From Gammaproteobacteria bacterium (GTDB lineage Bacteria; Pseudomonadota; Gammaproteobacteria; Steroidobacterales; Rariloculaceae): DNA of 64,000 nucleotides. The notes beneath the pieces are model-generated. The model made no database searches and was not told the origin of the DNA. It saw only the letters and a list, made by a program, of their open reading frames with translations. The stretch's first letter is position 1. Each line of letters begins with the position of its first letter. Location of the stretch: positions 62,001 through 126,000 of the forward strand of contig JAJEGN010000008.1 in the NCBI GenBank assembly GCA_022819855.1, written 5' to 3'. Position numbers and translations under genes: made by a program. Shown here piece by piece: positions 1 to 9,878 of the stretch.

Positions 1-248
1 GCGTTGGCGAGCGCGCTCGCGTCGACGAGCGACTCGATCCACGCGAGCGCCCGGGCGTCGGAGTCGCTCGGCTGCCAGACGAGTTCCGGCAGCGCCCGCG
101 CGAAGTGGACGACGTGCTGACCGGTGCCGCTCGCGATCTCGAGCACCGTCCCCGTCAGCGGCAACACGCGTTGCAGCACGTCGAGGATCGGCGCCTTGTT
201 GCGCTCCGCCGCGGCGTTGGGAACCAGCTTGCGATGGGCTTGCGGCAT
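1..248 (-). CDS. DUF938-family SAM-dependent methyltransferase, 3' part outside window
   Basis: Only the first 82 or so codons are present; the gene runs off the left edge of the window. The reading starts at the ATG at 248 with MPQAHRKLVPNAAAERNK. A class-I methyltransferase motif I follows at residues 35-45 (VLEIASGTGQH). The N-terminal PNAAERNK...ILDVL pattern followed by EIASGTGQH is characteristic of the DUF938 family, small Rossmann-fold proteins predicted to bind S-adenosylmethionine, with unknown substrate. The gene is divergent from the S41 protease gene at 456, so the 207 bases between them should hold both promoters. The family call is firm because of the motif; the exact substrate cannot be stated. 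Confidence 0.8.
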   Translation of the reverse strand, partial: MPQAHRKLVPNAAAERNKAPILDVLQRVLPLTGTVLEIASGTGQHVVHFARALPELVWQPSDSDARALAWIESLVDASALAN

Positions 249-455
249 GGCCCTATTGTGCCGGAATCGACATGCGCCCACAGCGTCAACGGCTCGCCCG
301 CGAGTTCGGTCGCATGGCGTACAATTTCTCTACGTCTTGTGCGGATTCGGACGATGCGCAAGTCCCGCGACCGCGTTGGCGCCAATCGGCGCATCGCGTT
401 CGATACCGCCGGCTGCGCAAGCACACACGGCAAGGAAGCAGAACCTTTGAGCGCC

Positions 456-2204
456 ATGCGATTTCGACACTTCCTCATCGTTCTCGCGATCTGCGCCCTG
501 GTGGCCTGCGGCGGCGGGGGAAGTTCGACTCCGCCGCTACCGGAACCACCGCCGGTACAACAGCCACCGCCGGATCCGCCGGCAGACCCGCCAACCGATC
601 CGCCTACGGATCCACCAACCGATCCACCAACCGATCCACCGACCGATCCACCGACCGATCCGCCCACGGACCCGCCGACCGATCCCGAGCCACCGGACGG
701 GTCGACCGCCTGGACACCGAACGTCTTCCTGCCGCATGCGACCTTCGCCGCACAGTGCGAGAACCCGCGCAGCGGAACGGATCCGGAAACGGGCAGGCCC
801 TGGCGGGACATTCAGGGCTCCACTCTCGATGAGAACAACTGGCTGCGCTCGTGGAGCCACCACCTGTACCTGTGGTACGACGAAATCGTCGACCGCGACC
901 CCGGGCTGTACCCGACACGCGACTACTTCGACCTGCTCAGGACCGAAGAACTCACGCCGTCAGGCAACCCCAAGGACCGCTTCCACTTCACCTACACGAC
1001 CGAGGAGTGGAACCGCCTGGCGCAGTCGGGCGTGTCCGCGGGCTACGGCGTCGAGTGGGCGCTGGTCTCGCGGGCGCCGCCGCGGCACATCGTCGTTGCG
1101 TACACGTCCCCGGACACGCCCGCCACGCGGGCACCCGCAAATCTCGCGCGCGGCGCGGTCCTGCTTGAGGTCGACGGCATGGATGTCGCCACCACCGCCG
1201 ACGTCGACGCGCTGAACGCAGGGCTCTTTCCCGATGACGCCGGCGAAACCCATACGTTCAGGATCCGGGATGCCGGCGGGACGACATCGCGCGAAGTCAC
1301 ATTGCGGTCAGAGTTCGTCACGCTCGAGCCCGTGCAGCACGTCAAGACCATCGACACGCCGACTGGCAGGGTCGGCTACATCTTCTTCAGCGATCACATC
1401 GCGACGTCGGAGCCTGCGCTCATCGAGGCGATCGACGAACTCGCGACAGCCCGGATCGACGACCTCGTGCTCGACCTGCGTTACAACGGCGGCGGCTATC
1501 TCTACATCGCGAGCGAGCTTGCGTACATGATCGCCGGACCCGTGCCGACAGCAGGACGATCGTTCGAGGAAATCCAGTTCAACGACAAGCATCCGGTCAC
1601 CAACCCCGTCACGGGCAGGCCGATCACGCCCCTGGAATTCCTGTCCGAGGCGATCGGCGACACTGAATACCGCGGCCAGCGGCTGCCGACACTGAATCTG
1701 CCCAGGGTGTTCGTCCTGACCGGCCGAGGAACCTGCTCGGCCAGCGAATCGATCATGAACGGCCTGCGCGGCGTCGACGTCGAGGTCATTCAGATCGGTG
1801 GGACCACCTGCGGCAAGCCATACGGTTTCTACCCCGCCGACAACTGCGGTACCACGTATTTCTCGATTCAGTTCAGGGGCGTGAACGCCAGGGGCTTCGG
1901 CGACTACGCCGATGGCTTCTCGGCGAGCAACGAGATCGGACGGCCCGGCACGTCGGTTCCCGGCTGCGCCGTGGGCGACGACTTCGACAGGCCGCTTGGC
2001 GACTCCGAGGAAGGCAGGCTCGCTGCGGCCCTCGCGTACCGTGTTGACGGCACCTGTCCCTCACCTCCGGCAAGCACGGTCCTGCGGAGCTACCCCGCTG
2101 CCGGGGCAGCGGCAGCCGCACCGACCGCGCTGTTTCCGGCGACCGACAGCGTGCTCATTCGTTCGCCGCTCCGGGAAAACCGGTGGCTCGATGAATGGCA
2201 ATAG
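456..2204 (+). CDS. S41-family (C-terminal processing-like) peptidase lipoprotein
   Basis: A 582-residue exported serine protease. The start at 456 gives a lipoprotein signal peptide with lipobox LVAC (Cys18); the same frame is open upstream to 105 but only this start makes an export signal. Order of parts: signal, Gly/Ser, a Pro/Asp-rich linker (about residues 30-77) of eight PPTD units, a PDZ-like segment (about 200-280), then the S41 catalytic domain. Visible catalytic features are the DLRYNGGG strand, the nucleophile motif TCSASES (Ser428/Ser430), and the general-base Lys454 in GKPYGF. The Ser-to-Lys spacing is close to that known for tail-specific proteases. The lipid anchor places it at the cell envelope, with the linker holding the protease away from the membrane. 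Substrate unknown. It has no obvious functional partner among its neighbours. Confidence 0.88.
   Translation: MRFRHFLIVLAICALVACGGGGSSTPPLPEPPPVQQPPPDPPADPPTDPPTDPPTDPPTDPPTDPPTDPPTDPPTDPEPPDGSTAWTPNVFLPHATFAAQCENPRSGTDPETGRPWRDIQGSTLDENNWLRSWSHHLYLWYDEIVDRDPGLYPTRDYFDLLRTEELTPSGNPKDRFHFTYTTEEWNRLAQSGVSAGYGVEWALVSRAPPRHIVVAYTSPDTPATRAPANLARGAVLLEVDGMDVATTADVDALNAGLFPDDAGETHTFRIRDAGGTTSREVTLRSEFVTLEPVQHVKTIDTPTGRVGYIFFSDHIATSEPALIEAIDELATARIDDLVLDLRYNGGGYLYIASELAYMIAGPVPTAGRSFEEIQFNDKHPVTNPVTGRPITPLEFLSEAIGDTEYRGQRLPTLNLPRVFVLTGRGTCSASESIMNGLRGVDVEVIQIGGTTCGKPYGFYPADNCGTTYFSIQFRGVNARGFGDYADGFSASNEIGRPGTSVPGCAVGDDFDRPLGDSEEGRLAAALAYRVDGTCPSPPASTVLRSYPAAGAAAAAPTALFPATDSVLIRSPLRENRWLDEWQ
588..683 (+). 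repeat. Eight tandem 12-bp units coding (PPTD)8
   Basis: Eight in-frame 12-bp units of the form CCN-CCN-ACN-GAY encode a PPTD tandem in the linker of the S41 lipoprotein. Third codon positions vary between units, so the tract is not a fresh slippage product, although unit number may vary between strains. Proline-rich tracts like this usually act as stiff spacers between a lipid anchor and an exported domain. Confidence 0.9.
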
Positions 2205-2343
2205 TCCGCCAGACGGATTCGCTGCGGCGTCCCGACTCATTGCCCTGCATCGCCGACCGCAGGCGAATGCGCTAAAGTCACGTCCGATTCCCGTACCGCG
2301 CCGGGAATCGCTTGAACAAGGGACAGCCAAACGCAGGTAAAGG

Positions 2344-2739
2344 ATGCGCCGCACTTCAATCACGTCTATCGCCGCGACACTCGTCGTATTGTCCGCCTGC
2401 TTCGGCGGACGGGCCACGCTCGAGGACGTGCCGGCCCTCATCGTGAACCCGACGCCAACGTCGCGTTTCGAACTCACGCGTGTCGTCACGACCGCGGTCA
2501 ACGACACGGCCATCGCACTGGCCGACGACGCGCTGACCGGGACGAGTTCACTGATCCTCGAACGCTCGCCCCCGCGCTCAATAGAGGCACAAGCGGCGAC
2601 CGGCCGGCTGCTCGATCAGCCGGTACGCTTCCGCCTCGTGTTGAACGGGGAGAACTGCGTGCTCATCAATGAGGCTGACGGACGCCGCTGGCGCCTGTTC
2701 CAGACGCAGTGCGTGGCGGCGCCGGGCCAGGCACGGTAA
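2344..2739 (+). CDS. Small putative lipoprotein of unknown function
   Basis: A 131-residue exported protein. It begins MRRTSITSIAATLVVLSACFGG, where LSAC is a lipobox with Cys19 as the predicted lipidated residue. The mature part holds no domain I recognise; it has a basic central segment and two cysteines near the C terminus (NCVLIN and QCVAAP) that could form a disulfide in the periplasm. A purine-rich AAAGG lies immediately before the ATG, unusually close for a ribosome binding site. It ends six bases before the next gene, so the two are probably co-transcribed. Confidence 0.6.
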   Translation: MRRTSITSIAATLVVLSACFGGRATLEDVPALIVNPTPTSRFELTRVVTTAVNDTAIALADDALTGTSSLILERSPPRSIEAQAATGRLLDQPVRFRLVLNGENCVLINEADGRRWRLFQTQCVAAPGQAR

Positions 2740-2745
2740 ACGACC

Positions 2746-3696
2746 ATGAAGAAACTGGCCATCATCGACGACTACGAACACGCGGCGCTCGAGTCCGCGG
2801 ACTGGACCGCCATTGGCGACGACATCGAGATCACCGTCTTTCACGATCACCTGGAGGACGAGGACGCTGTCGCGGAACGCCTCGAACCCTTCGAGATCGT
2901 GTCGGTAATGCGCGAGCGCACGCCGTTTCCGGCGTCACTGCTCGCCAGGCTGCCGAATCTCAGGCTCCTGGTCACTTCGGGCATGCGCAACGCCTCGATC
3001 GATCTCGAGGCGGCGCGCAACAACGGCGTCGTCGTCACCGGCACGCCGATCCTGCCCTACCCGGCGGCCGAGCACGCCTGGGCGCTCATCATCGCGCTCG
3101 CCAAGCGCATGCCGGCCGACGATCGCAACATGCGCTCCGGACGCTGGGGCGATGCACTCAACGTCGGCCTCAGCGGCAAGACGCTCGGCGTCATCGGACT
3201 CGGCAGGCTCGGGCCACGGGTGGCCGGCATTGGTCAGGCCTTCGGCATGAACGTCGTGGCCTGGAGCCTTAACCTCACGCAGGCGCGCTGCGACGAGTTC
3301 GCGGTCAGGCTCGTGTCGCGGGAGGAACTGTTCGCCGCGTCCGATTTCGTCACGGTCCACCTCACGCTTGGCGACCGCAGCCACGGCTTGATCGGCGCCG
3401 CCGACTTCGCGCGCATGAAACCCACGGCGTATTTCATCAACACGAGCCGGGGTCCGATCGTGCAGGAAGCCGCGCTTATCGACGCACTTCAGTCCGGCAG
3501 CATCGCCGGCGCGGGCCTCGACGTTTATGACGTCGAACCGCTGCCGGCCGACCATCCCTTGCGCAGCCTTCCGAACACGGTGCTGACACCGCATACGGGT
3601 TATGTGACGAAGGAGAACTACGAGCTCTTTTTCACGTCGACCGTGGCCGACATCCGCGCCTGGCTCGACGGCGAGCCCGTCAACGTCCTGACCTGA
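2746..3696 (+). CDS. D-2-hydroxyacid dehydrogenase family protein
   Basis: A 316-residue NAD(P)-dependent oxidoreductase that would interconvert a 2-oxoacid and a D-2-hydroxyacid, or reduce a related substrate. The cofactor-binding motif GLGRLG is at 151-156. The catalytic triad of the family is intact: Arg235 in NTSRGP, Glu264 in DVYDVEP, and His283 in LTPHTGY. The length is normal for the family. The specific substrate cannot be read from sequence; glyoxylate reductase, phosphoglycerate dehydrogenase and hydroxypyruvate reductase all share this fold. Its position beside two decarboxylase-type amidohydrolases fits a role in degrading organic acids, but that is inference from context. Confidence 0.88.
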   Translation: MKKLAIIDDYEHAALESADWTAIGDDIEITVFHDHLEDEDAVAERLEPFEIVSVMRERTPFPASLLARLPNLRLLVTSGMRNASIDLEAARNNGVVVTGTPILPYPAAEHAWALIIALAKRMPADDRNMRSGRWGDALNVGLSGKTLGVIGLGRLGPRVAGIGQAFGMNVVAWSLNLTQARCDEFAVRLVSREELFAASDFVTVHLTLGDRSHGLIGAADFARMKPTAYFINTSRGPIVQEAALIDALQSGSIAGAGLDVYDVEPLPADHPLRSLPNTVLTPHTGYVTKENYELFFTSTVADIRAWLDGEPVNVLT

Positions 3697-3825
3697 CTCG
3701 CGCGACAAGCGACGGTAGCGGCTGCGTCCCCTTGCAGCTGCGGTCCCTGCGCGCGACTGCACGCACCGTCAACTCAACGCTGCGCGTCACCCTCGTGCGT
3801 GAGCCCTGCGCCCGGCCGAATCGAC

Positions 3826-4917
3826 CTACAGCTTGAGAAGTTCCGCCGCCGTGTTCCCGAGGATGGCCACGAGTTCGTCGTCGCTGAGCCCATCCACCGC
3901 CAGTGCGTCGCCGACCGGGTCCTCGGCGGCGATCGGGAACGGGTAGTCGGTGCCGAGCACGATCCGGTCCGCACCGACTTCGCTGATCAGGTGCGCAAGG
4001 TTGTCGGCGGAATAGACGACCGTGTCGTACCAGAGCTGGCGCAGGTACTCGCTCGGCGTTTTCTCGATGCCCTGACAGCCGCTGGTTCGCAACGCGCAGT
4101 TGTCCGAGCGGCCGATGTAGGACGGCAGATAGCCGCCGCCGTGCGACCAGACGATCCGGATGCGCGGGTGGCGGTCCAGGAAGCCGCTGAAGATCATGTG
4201 CGACATCGCGACCGTCGTGTCGAGCGGCATCCCGATCGTGTTGCCGAGCGCACCCGCGCCTGCGAAGCGGCCCCCGGCATCGCCGAAGCTGGCCTCGGGA
4301 TGAATGAAGATCACCGCCTCCAGTTCCTCGGCCCGCGTCCAGAACGGATCGAAGCGCGGTGCGGAAATCTCCTCGTCGCCGATCAGGGTCGTCATCATGA
4401 CGCCGCGAAGATCCAGTTCCTGCATCAGGTAATCGAGTTGCTCGACCGCAAGCTCCGGGTGCTGCAGCGAAACGCCGCCGAGCCCGACCAGACGGTCCGG
4501 ATGCATGGCGACAACCTCGGCCATCCTTTCGTTCAGAAGCCTCGCGATCGCATCGGCAAGCTCGGGTTGCGCCCAGTCGTGCTGATGCTGGAAGTGCAGC
4601 GTCAGCGCCTGGATATCGATGCCCTGGCGGTCCATGTCCTCGAGACGACCGTCGATGCTCGTAAGCCGCGGCGCCATCGGTGACCTGAGGAACGCGCCGA
4701 TATCCGACTCCGCTTGCTCGTAGCCCTCGATGAGTTCCCAGACCTCGGGCACGAGGATGTGCGCGTGCATGTCGATCGTGCGTACGCGCTCGCCGTTGAT
4801 GATCGTCGGACCGCGCGGCAGTGCGCCGGCCTGCTGAGCGAGCGCCCAGTCGCAGCCGCACATCGCGACGCCGGCCGATGCCGCCGCCCGCAGGAATTCT
4901 CTTCGCGTCTGTCTCAT
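3826..4917 (-). CDS. Amidohydrolase-2 family protein with Tat signal
   Basis: A 363-residue member of the amidohydrolase-2 (ACMSD-related) family. These are TIM-barrel metal enzymes, mostly non-oxidative decarboxylases or hydrolases. The start at 4917 gives a twin-arginine signal, MRQTRREFLRAAASAG, and has AGGGGGA just upstream; a longer reading to 5013 lacks a sensible N terminus. Metal-site motifs are DMHAHIL near the mature N terminus and GTDYPFP near the C terminus. Tat export suggests the protein folds with its metal before leaving the cytoplasm, which is less common for this family. The next amidohydrolase lies upstream on the same strand, and the 190 bases between them carry a palindrome. 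Substrate unknown. Confidence 0.85.
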   Translation of the reverse strand: MRQTRREFLRAAASAGVAMCGCDWALAQQAGALPRGPTIINGERVRTIDMHAHILVPEVWELIEGYEQAESDIGAFLRSPMAPRLTSIDGRLEDMDRQGIDIQALTLHFQHQHDWAQPELADAIARLLNERMAEVVAMHPDRLVGLGGVSLQHPELAVEQLDYLMQELDLRGVMMTTLIGDEEISAPRFDPFWTRAEELEAVIFIHPEASFGDAGGRFAGAGALGNTIGMPLDTTVAMSHMIFSGFLDRHPRIRIVWSHGGGYLPSYIGRSDNCALRTSGCQGIEKTPSEYLRQLWYDTVVYSADNLAHLISEVGADRIVLGTDYPFPIAAEDPVGDALAVDGLSDDELVAILGNTAAELLKL

Positions 4918-4972
4918 CGGTGCTCCCCCTGTAGGCATGGAAGGTAGCGCGTGGAATCTCCCACGGCTACAG

Positions 4973-4987
4973 CTTCCACCGTGGAAG
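4973..4987. promoter_or_regulatory. 15-bp palindrome, candidate operator between two amidohydrolase genes
   Basis: CTTCCAC-C-GTGGAAG is a perfect 7-bp inverted repeat around one central base. A partial copy, CTTCCACCGTG, follows at 5007-5017, and a weaker GTGG...CCAC lies at 4951-4964. The palindrome is about 56 bases upstream of the Tat amidohydrolase start at 4917. Clustered copies of one motif in a promoter region suggest a regulator binding site; which protein binds is unknown. Confidence 0.4.
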
Positions 4988-5107
4988 GTATCCCGTATTA
5001 TCGCGCCTTCCACCGTGCAGTGCGGTCGCCGCGCCGTCTCACCCGGTGCAGCGCAACAGCCCCAAGTCTATGGCGACCGAGCGGCAAATTCACCTGCACC
5101 GCTTCCG

Positions 5108-6157
5108 TCACACAAGTCCGAACACATTCCTCGCATTCATCTCGTAGAGCGCCCTCTTTTCGTCGGCGCCGATCGGCAGCCTGTCCGTGACGGTGACTTC
5201 GTCGGGCGCGTACTGGTATGGATAATCCATCGCGTAGAGCACGCGGTCCGCCCCGAGCACCTCGCGCGCGTACATGATGACGGGCTCCCAGGCCATGCCG
5301 CTCGTCGTGACGTAGACGTTGTCCCTCATGTAGTCGCTCGGCTTCCTCGCGAGCGGCTTGAAGTTCGGGTAACGCCCGGTTTCGACGATGCCGCGATGGA
5401 AGAAGTCGACCCGGAACAGCCAGTACGGGATCGCTTCGCCAAGGTGGCCGACGACGATCCGGAGCTTCGGGAAACGATCGAACGCCCCGCTCACGATAAT
5501 CCGGAGCAGGTGCATTCCGGTCTCGACCGCGAAACCGTAGATCGCGCCGTCGAGACCGCTTTCGAGCAGGGGGTCGAGCAGTTTGGGAGACGGGTCGCGC
5601 GGGTGCAGGTAGATCGGCACGTCGAGCGCCTCCGCCGCCTCGAAGATGTCCCAGAACTTCCGGTCATCCAGGTATTCGCCGTGCGTGTGGGAGTTGACGA
5701 TCGCGCCCTTCAGATCAAGCTTCCGCACGGCCCGCTCGAGTTCTTCGGCCGCGGCCGGCGGGTCCTGCGGGGCGATCGCCGCAAGGCCCGCAAGGCGATC
5801 GGGATGGCCGCGGACGGCCTCGGCCAGTTCGTCGTTGTACGCCGCCGCCAGCGACACGGCCGTGGGGGCATCGAATACCTGCACGCCGGGCGCCGTCAAT
5901 GAAATGACCTGCATGTCGATGCCGGTCGCGTCCATGTCGCCGATGCGCCGCTCGCCGAGATCCTGCAGGCGCTCGACGATGGCGGTCGTGCGCGGACTGT
6001 CGTTAAAGAGGAAGTAGCCCATGAGGCTCTCGAAGCCGCGGTCGCTGGTCGCGCCGTCGGCGATCTGCGCCTTGTAGCGCTCGATCAGGTCGGTCGGCGC
6101 ATAGGCTTCCTCGGTAGCGATGCGCCGGTAGCTGCGCTCGGAATCGGCTGAGGACAT
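5108..6157 (-). CDS. 5-carboxyvanillate decarboxylase-like amidohydrolase (LigW-like)
   Basis: A 349-residue cytoplasmic metal-dependent decarboxylase. The start at 6157 follows a strong AGGAAGGGGGC ribosome binding site; the reading frame stays open further but without support. Its pattern is close to LigW, which removes the 5-carboxyl of carboxyvanillate in lignin-derived biphenyl degradation. Shared features are the N-terminal IATEEAYA (metal-ligand Glu16/17), LGERRIGDMDATGID, NSHTHGEYLDD (His ligand), GLDGAIYGFAVETGMHLLR, VGHLGEAIPYWLFR and YAMDYPYQY (Asp ligand). gamma-Resorcylate decarboxylases are the nearest alternative. I see no other lignin-pathway genes in the window, so the physiological substrate may be a different hydroxybenzoate. 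Confidence 0.82.
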   Translation of the reverse strand: MSSADSERSYRRIATEEAYAPTDLIERYKAQIADGATSDRGFESLMGYFLFNDSPRTTAIVERLQDLGERRIGDMDATGIDMQVISLTAPGVQVFDAPTAVSLAAAYNDELAEAVRGHPDRLAGLAAIAPQDPPAAAEELERAVRKLDLKGAIVNSHTHGEYLDDRKFWDIFEAAEALDVPIYLHPRDPSPKLLDPLLESGLDGAIYGFAVETGMHLLRIIVSGAFDRFPKLRIVVGHLGEAIPYWLFRVDFFHRGIVETGRYPNFKPLARKPSDYMRDNVYVTTSGMAWEPVIMYAREVLGADRVLYAMDYPYQYAPDEVTVTDRLPIGADEKRALYEMNARNVFGLV

Positions 6158-6327
6158 TGCCCCCTTCCTGTGGCCAAACGACAAAGCGGTACACGATATA
6201 CCGGTCAATGGGTGCGCGTATATCGCCAATGCGGTGAAAACGCCCGGCGACCGCACGATAGGCTCCGCGAAACGATCGTTGTAGACTCCGCCGGATGCAA
6301 TGCAGCACCTGCAACGAGTGAGCGACC

Positions 6328-6735
6328 ATGGCGTTACAGAAACTCGATCACGTCACCGTCAATACCGACGATCTGGAAAAAACCAGGGACTTCTACTGCG
6401 ATTTGCTCGGCATGACCGACGGTTACCGCCCGGACCTCGGCTTCGACGGCGCCTGGTTCTACGTCGGCGACACGCCCTGCATCCACGTTTGCGAATGGGA
6501 GTCGTACATGGTGTGGGCCAGGGCGCAAAGTCTCCCTCACTCGAACCGCGCACGGGGTACAGGGTCGCTGGACCATGTCGCCTTCAATGCGGAGGACTAC
6601 GACGGCACCCTCGCAAGACTCGAAGCGAGCGGACTTCAGTTCAGTCGCAACGTCGTCCGTGACATTTCGCTGCGACAACTCTTCGTCAGGGACCCGAACG
6701 GCATTTGCGTCGAACTCAACTTTCGCGGCGATTGA
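6328..6735 (+). CDS. VOC (glyoxalase/extradiol dioxygenase fold) family protein
   Basis: A 135-residue single vicinal-oxygen-chelate domain protein made of two beta-alpha-beta-beta-beta units. The first metal ligand is His8 in LDHV, a second candidate is the His in LDHVAFNAED of the second half, and the C-terminal VELNF supplies a Glu. The FVRDPNGICVELN ending is typical of the family. Members act as glyoxalases, epimerases, ring-cleaving dioxygenases or antibiotic-binding proteins. A small one between an aromatic decarboxylase and propionyl-CoA synthetase could be a methylmalonyl-CoA epimerase-like or ring-cleavage accessory enzyme, but nothing in the sequence decides this. Confidence 0.8.
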   Translation: MALQKLDHVTVNTDDLEKTRDFYCDLLGMTDGYRPDLGFDGAWFYVGDTPCIHVCEWESYMVWARAQSLPHSNRARGTGSLDHVAFNAEDYDGTLARLEASGLQFSRNVVRDISLRQLFVRDPNGICVELNFRGD

Positions 6736-6783
6736 CCTTGTCGAACAATCGCGGGACTTCGGCCACGGGCTGCTAGATCGCCG

Positions 6784-8700
<1,917 letters not shown>

Positions 8701-8916
8701 TCGACGTTCGAAATCCATTGACCGGAAATGTCCGACCAGATCGCCGCGATCCTGCGCGTGCATGATCGTCCGGCTCGCCGGTCCGGCGTTCCATCCGTCG
8801 GATCGACGTTCGTAGTTCATTGATTTGAAATGTCTTGTGCCTGTTCCAGGCGACCGAAGCTACTTTCTCCGACAGGACCGGACTTATACTGGCCGCGGTT
8901 CCGAACGGAGGTTGCC

Positions 8917-9804
8917 GTGCGCCCGGCGCCGATCGCAATTCTGCTGTGCGCTTCCCTGAGCGCGCTCGCCTTGTCGAGCGTCCATGCGGGCGAACTCACG
9001 ATCGCCACCTGGAATCTCGAACATCTCAACGACACCGTCGGCGAGGGCTGCGTGCCGAGAACGGAGTCCGACTATGCCGCGCTCGCCCGCCGGATCGCCG
9101 CGCTCGACGCGGATGTCGTCGCTTTCCAGGAAGTGGAAAACGAAGCGGCGGCGCGGCGCATCTTCCCGGCCGGCGAATGGGACATCGCGTTCTCGACGCG
9201 CCCGTACACGGGCGCAGGCCCGCCCTGTTACGACAGGCCCGAGGCACGCCTCAGCCACCAGGGTACGGGCTTTGCGGTCCGGAGCGCGCTCGCCTGGCAA
9301 CGGCACCCCGATCTTGAGGATATTGCTGCGGGAAGTCGGAACTATCGCTGGGGAACGGACATTACCGTAACGCTGGACGGCCGCGACCTCAGACTGCTGT
9401 CCGTGCATCTCGCCTCCGGCTGCTGGGGCGAGGGCGAAGACCGCAGCGCCCGGCGCAGCAGGACCTGCGAGACGCTCCGCGAACAGTTCAGCGAACTCGC
9501 CGAGTGGGTCGAGGCGCGGCGGACCGAAAACTCAACGTTCGTGATGCTCGGCGACTTCAACCGCCGCCTGGCCGTTGCCGGGGACTGGGGCTGGCGCGCA
9601 CTGGCGCCGCGCCGGGCGCGCCTGAACCTGCTGACGGCGGAGATCGAGACTGAGTGCGATCCACGTTTCACGGAATTCGTCGACCACCTGGTTGCGAACC
9701 CCGCCGCGGCGCGGATGCTTGTCCCAGGCTCCACCCGGGAACTACCCCGCGAGACGCCGCACCCGGACCACTGCGCGGTCGCGGCCACTTTTCTGCTCGA
9801 ATAG
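8917..9804 (+). CDS. Exported endonuclease/exonuclease/phosphatase family protein
   Basis: A 295-residue protein of the EEP superfamily (DNase I-like nucleases, sphingomyelinases and phosphatases). I take the GTG at 8917 as start: it has CGGAGG eight bases upstream and gives a clean signal peptide ending SSVHA before GELTIATWNLEHL. The ATG at 8830 lacks both. EEP motifs in order are TWNLEHLND, AFQEVENE (metal-binding Glu), LGDFNRR, and the C-terminal PHPDHCAV with catalytic Asp-His. Export implies action on extracellular DNA, phospholipid or phosphate esters. A TATACT box at 8886 may be its -10 element. Confidence 0.85.
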   Translation: MRPAPIAILLCASLSALALSSVHAGELTIATWNLEHLNDTVGEGCVPRTESDYAALARRIAALDADVVAFQEVENEAAARRIFPAGEWDIAFSTRPYTGAGPPCYDRPEARLSHQGTGFAVRSALAWQRHPDLEDIAAGSRNYRWGTDITVTLDGRDLRLLSVHLASGCWGEGEDRSARRSRTCETLREQFSELAEWVEARRTENSTFVMLGDFNRRLAVAGDWGWRALAPRRARLNLLTAEIETECDPRFTEFVDHLVANPAAARMLVPGSTRELPRETPHPDHCAVAATFLLE

Positions 9805-9878
9805 CCCGGTCGCCGCAACTGCCCGCTCCGGGACGCCCGTCAAGTAGAATCGCAGCGTACAACCACAAGAGACCATCG

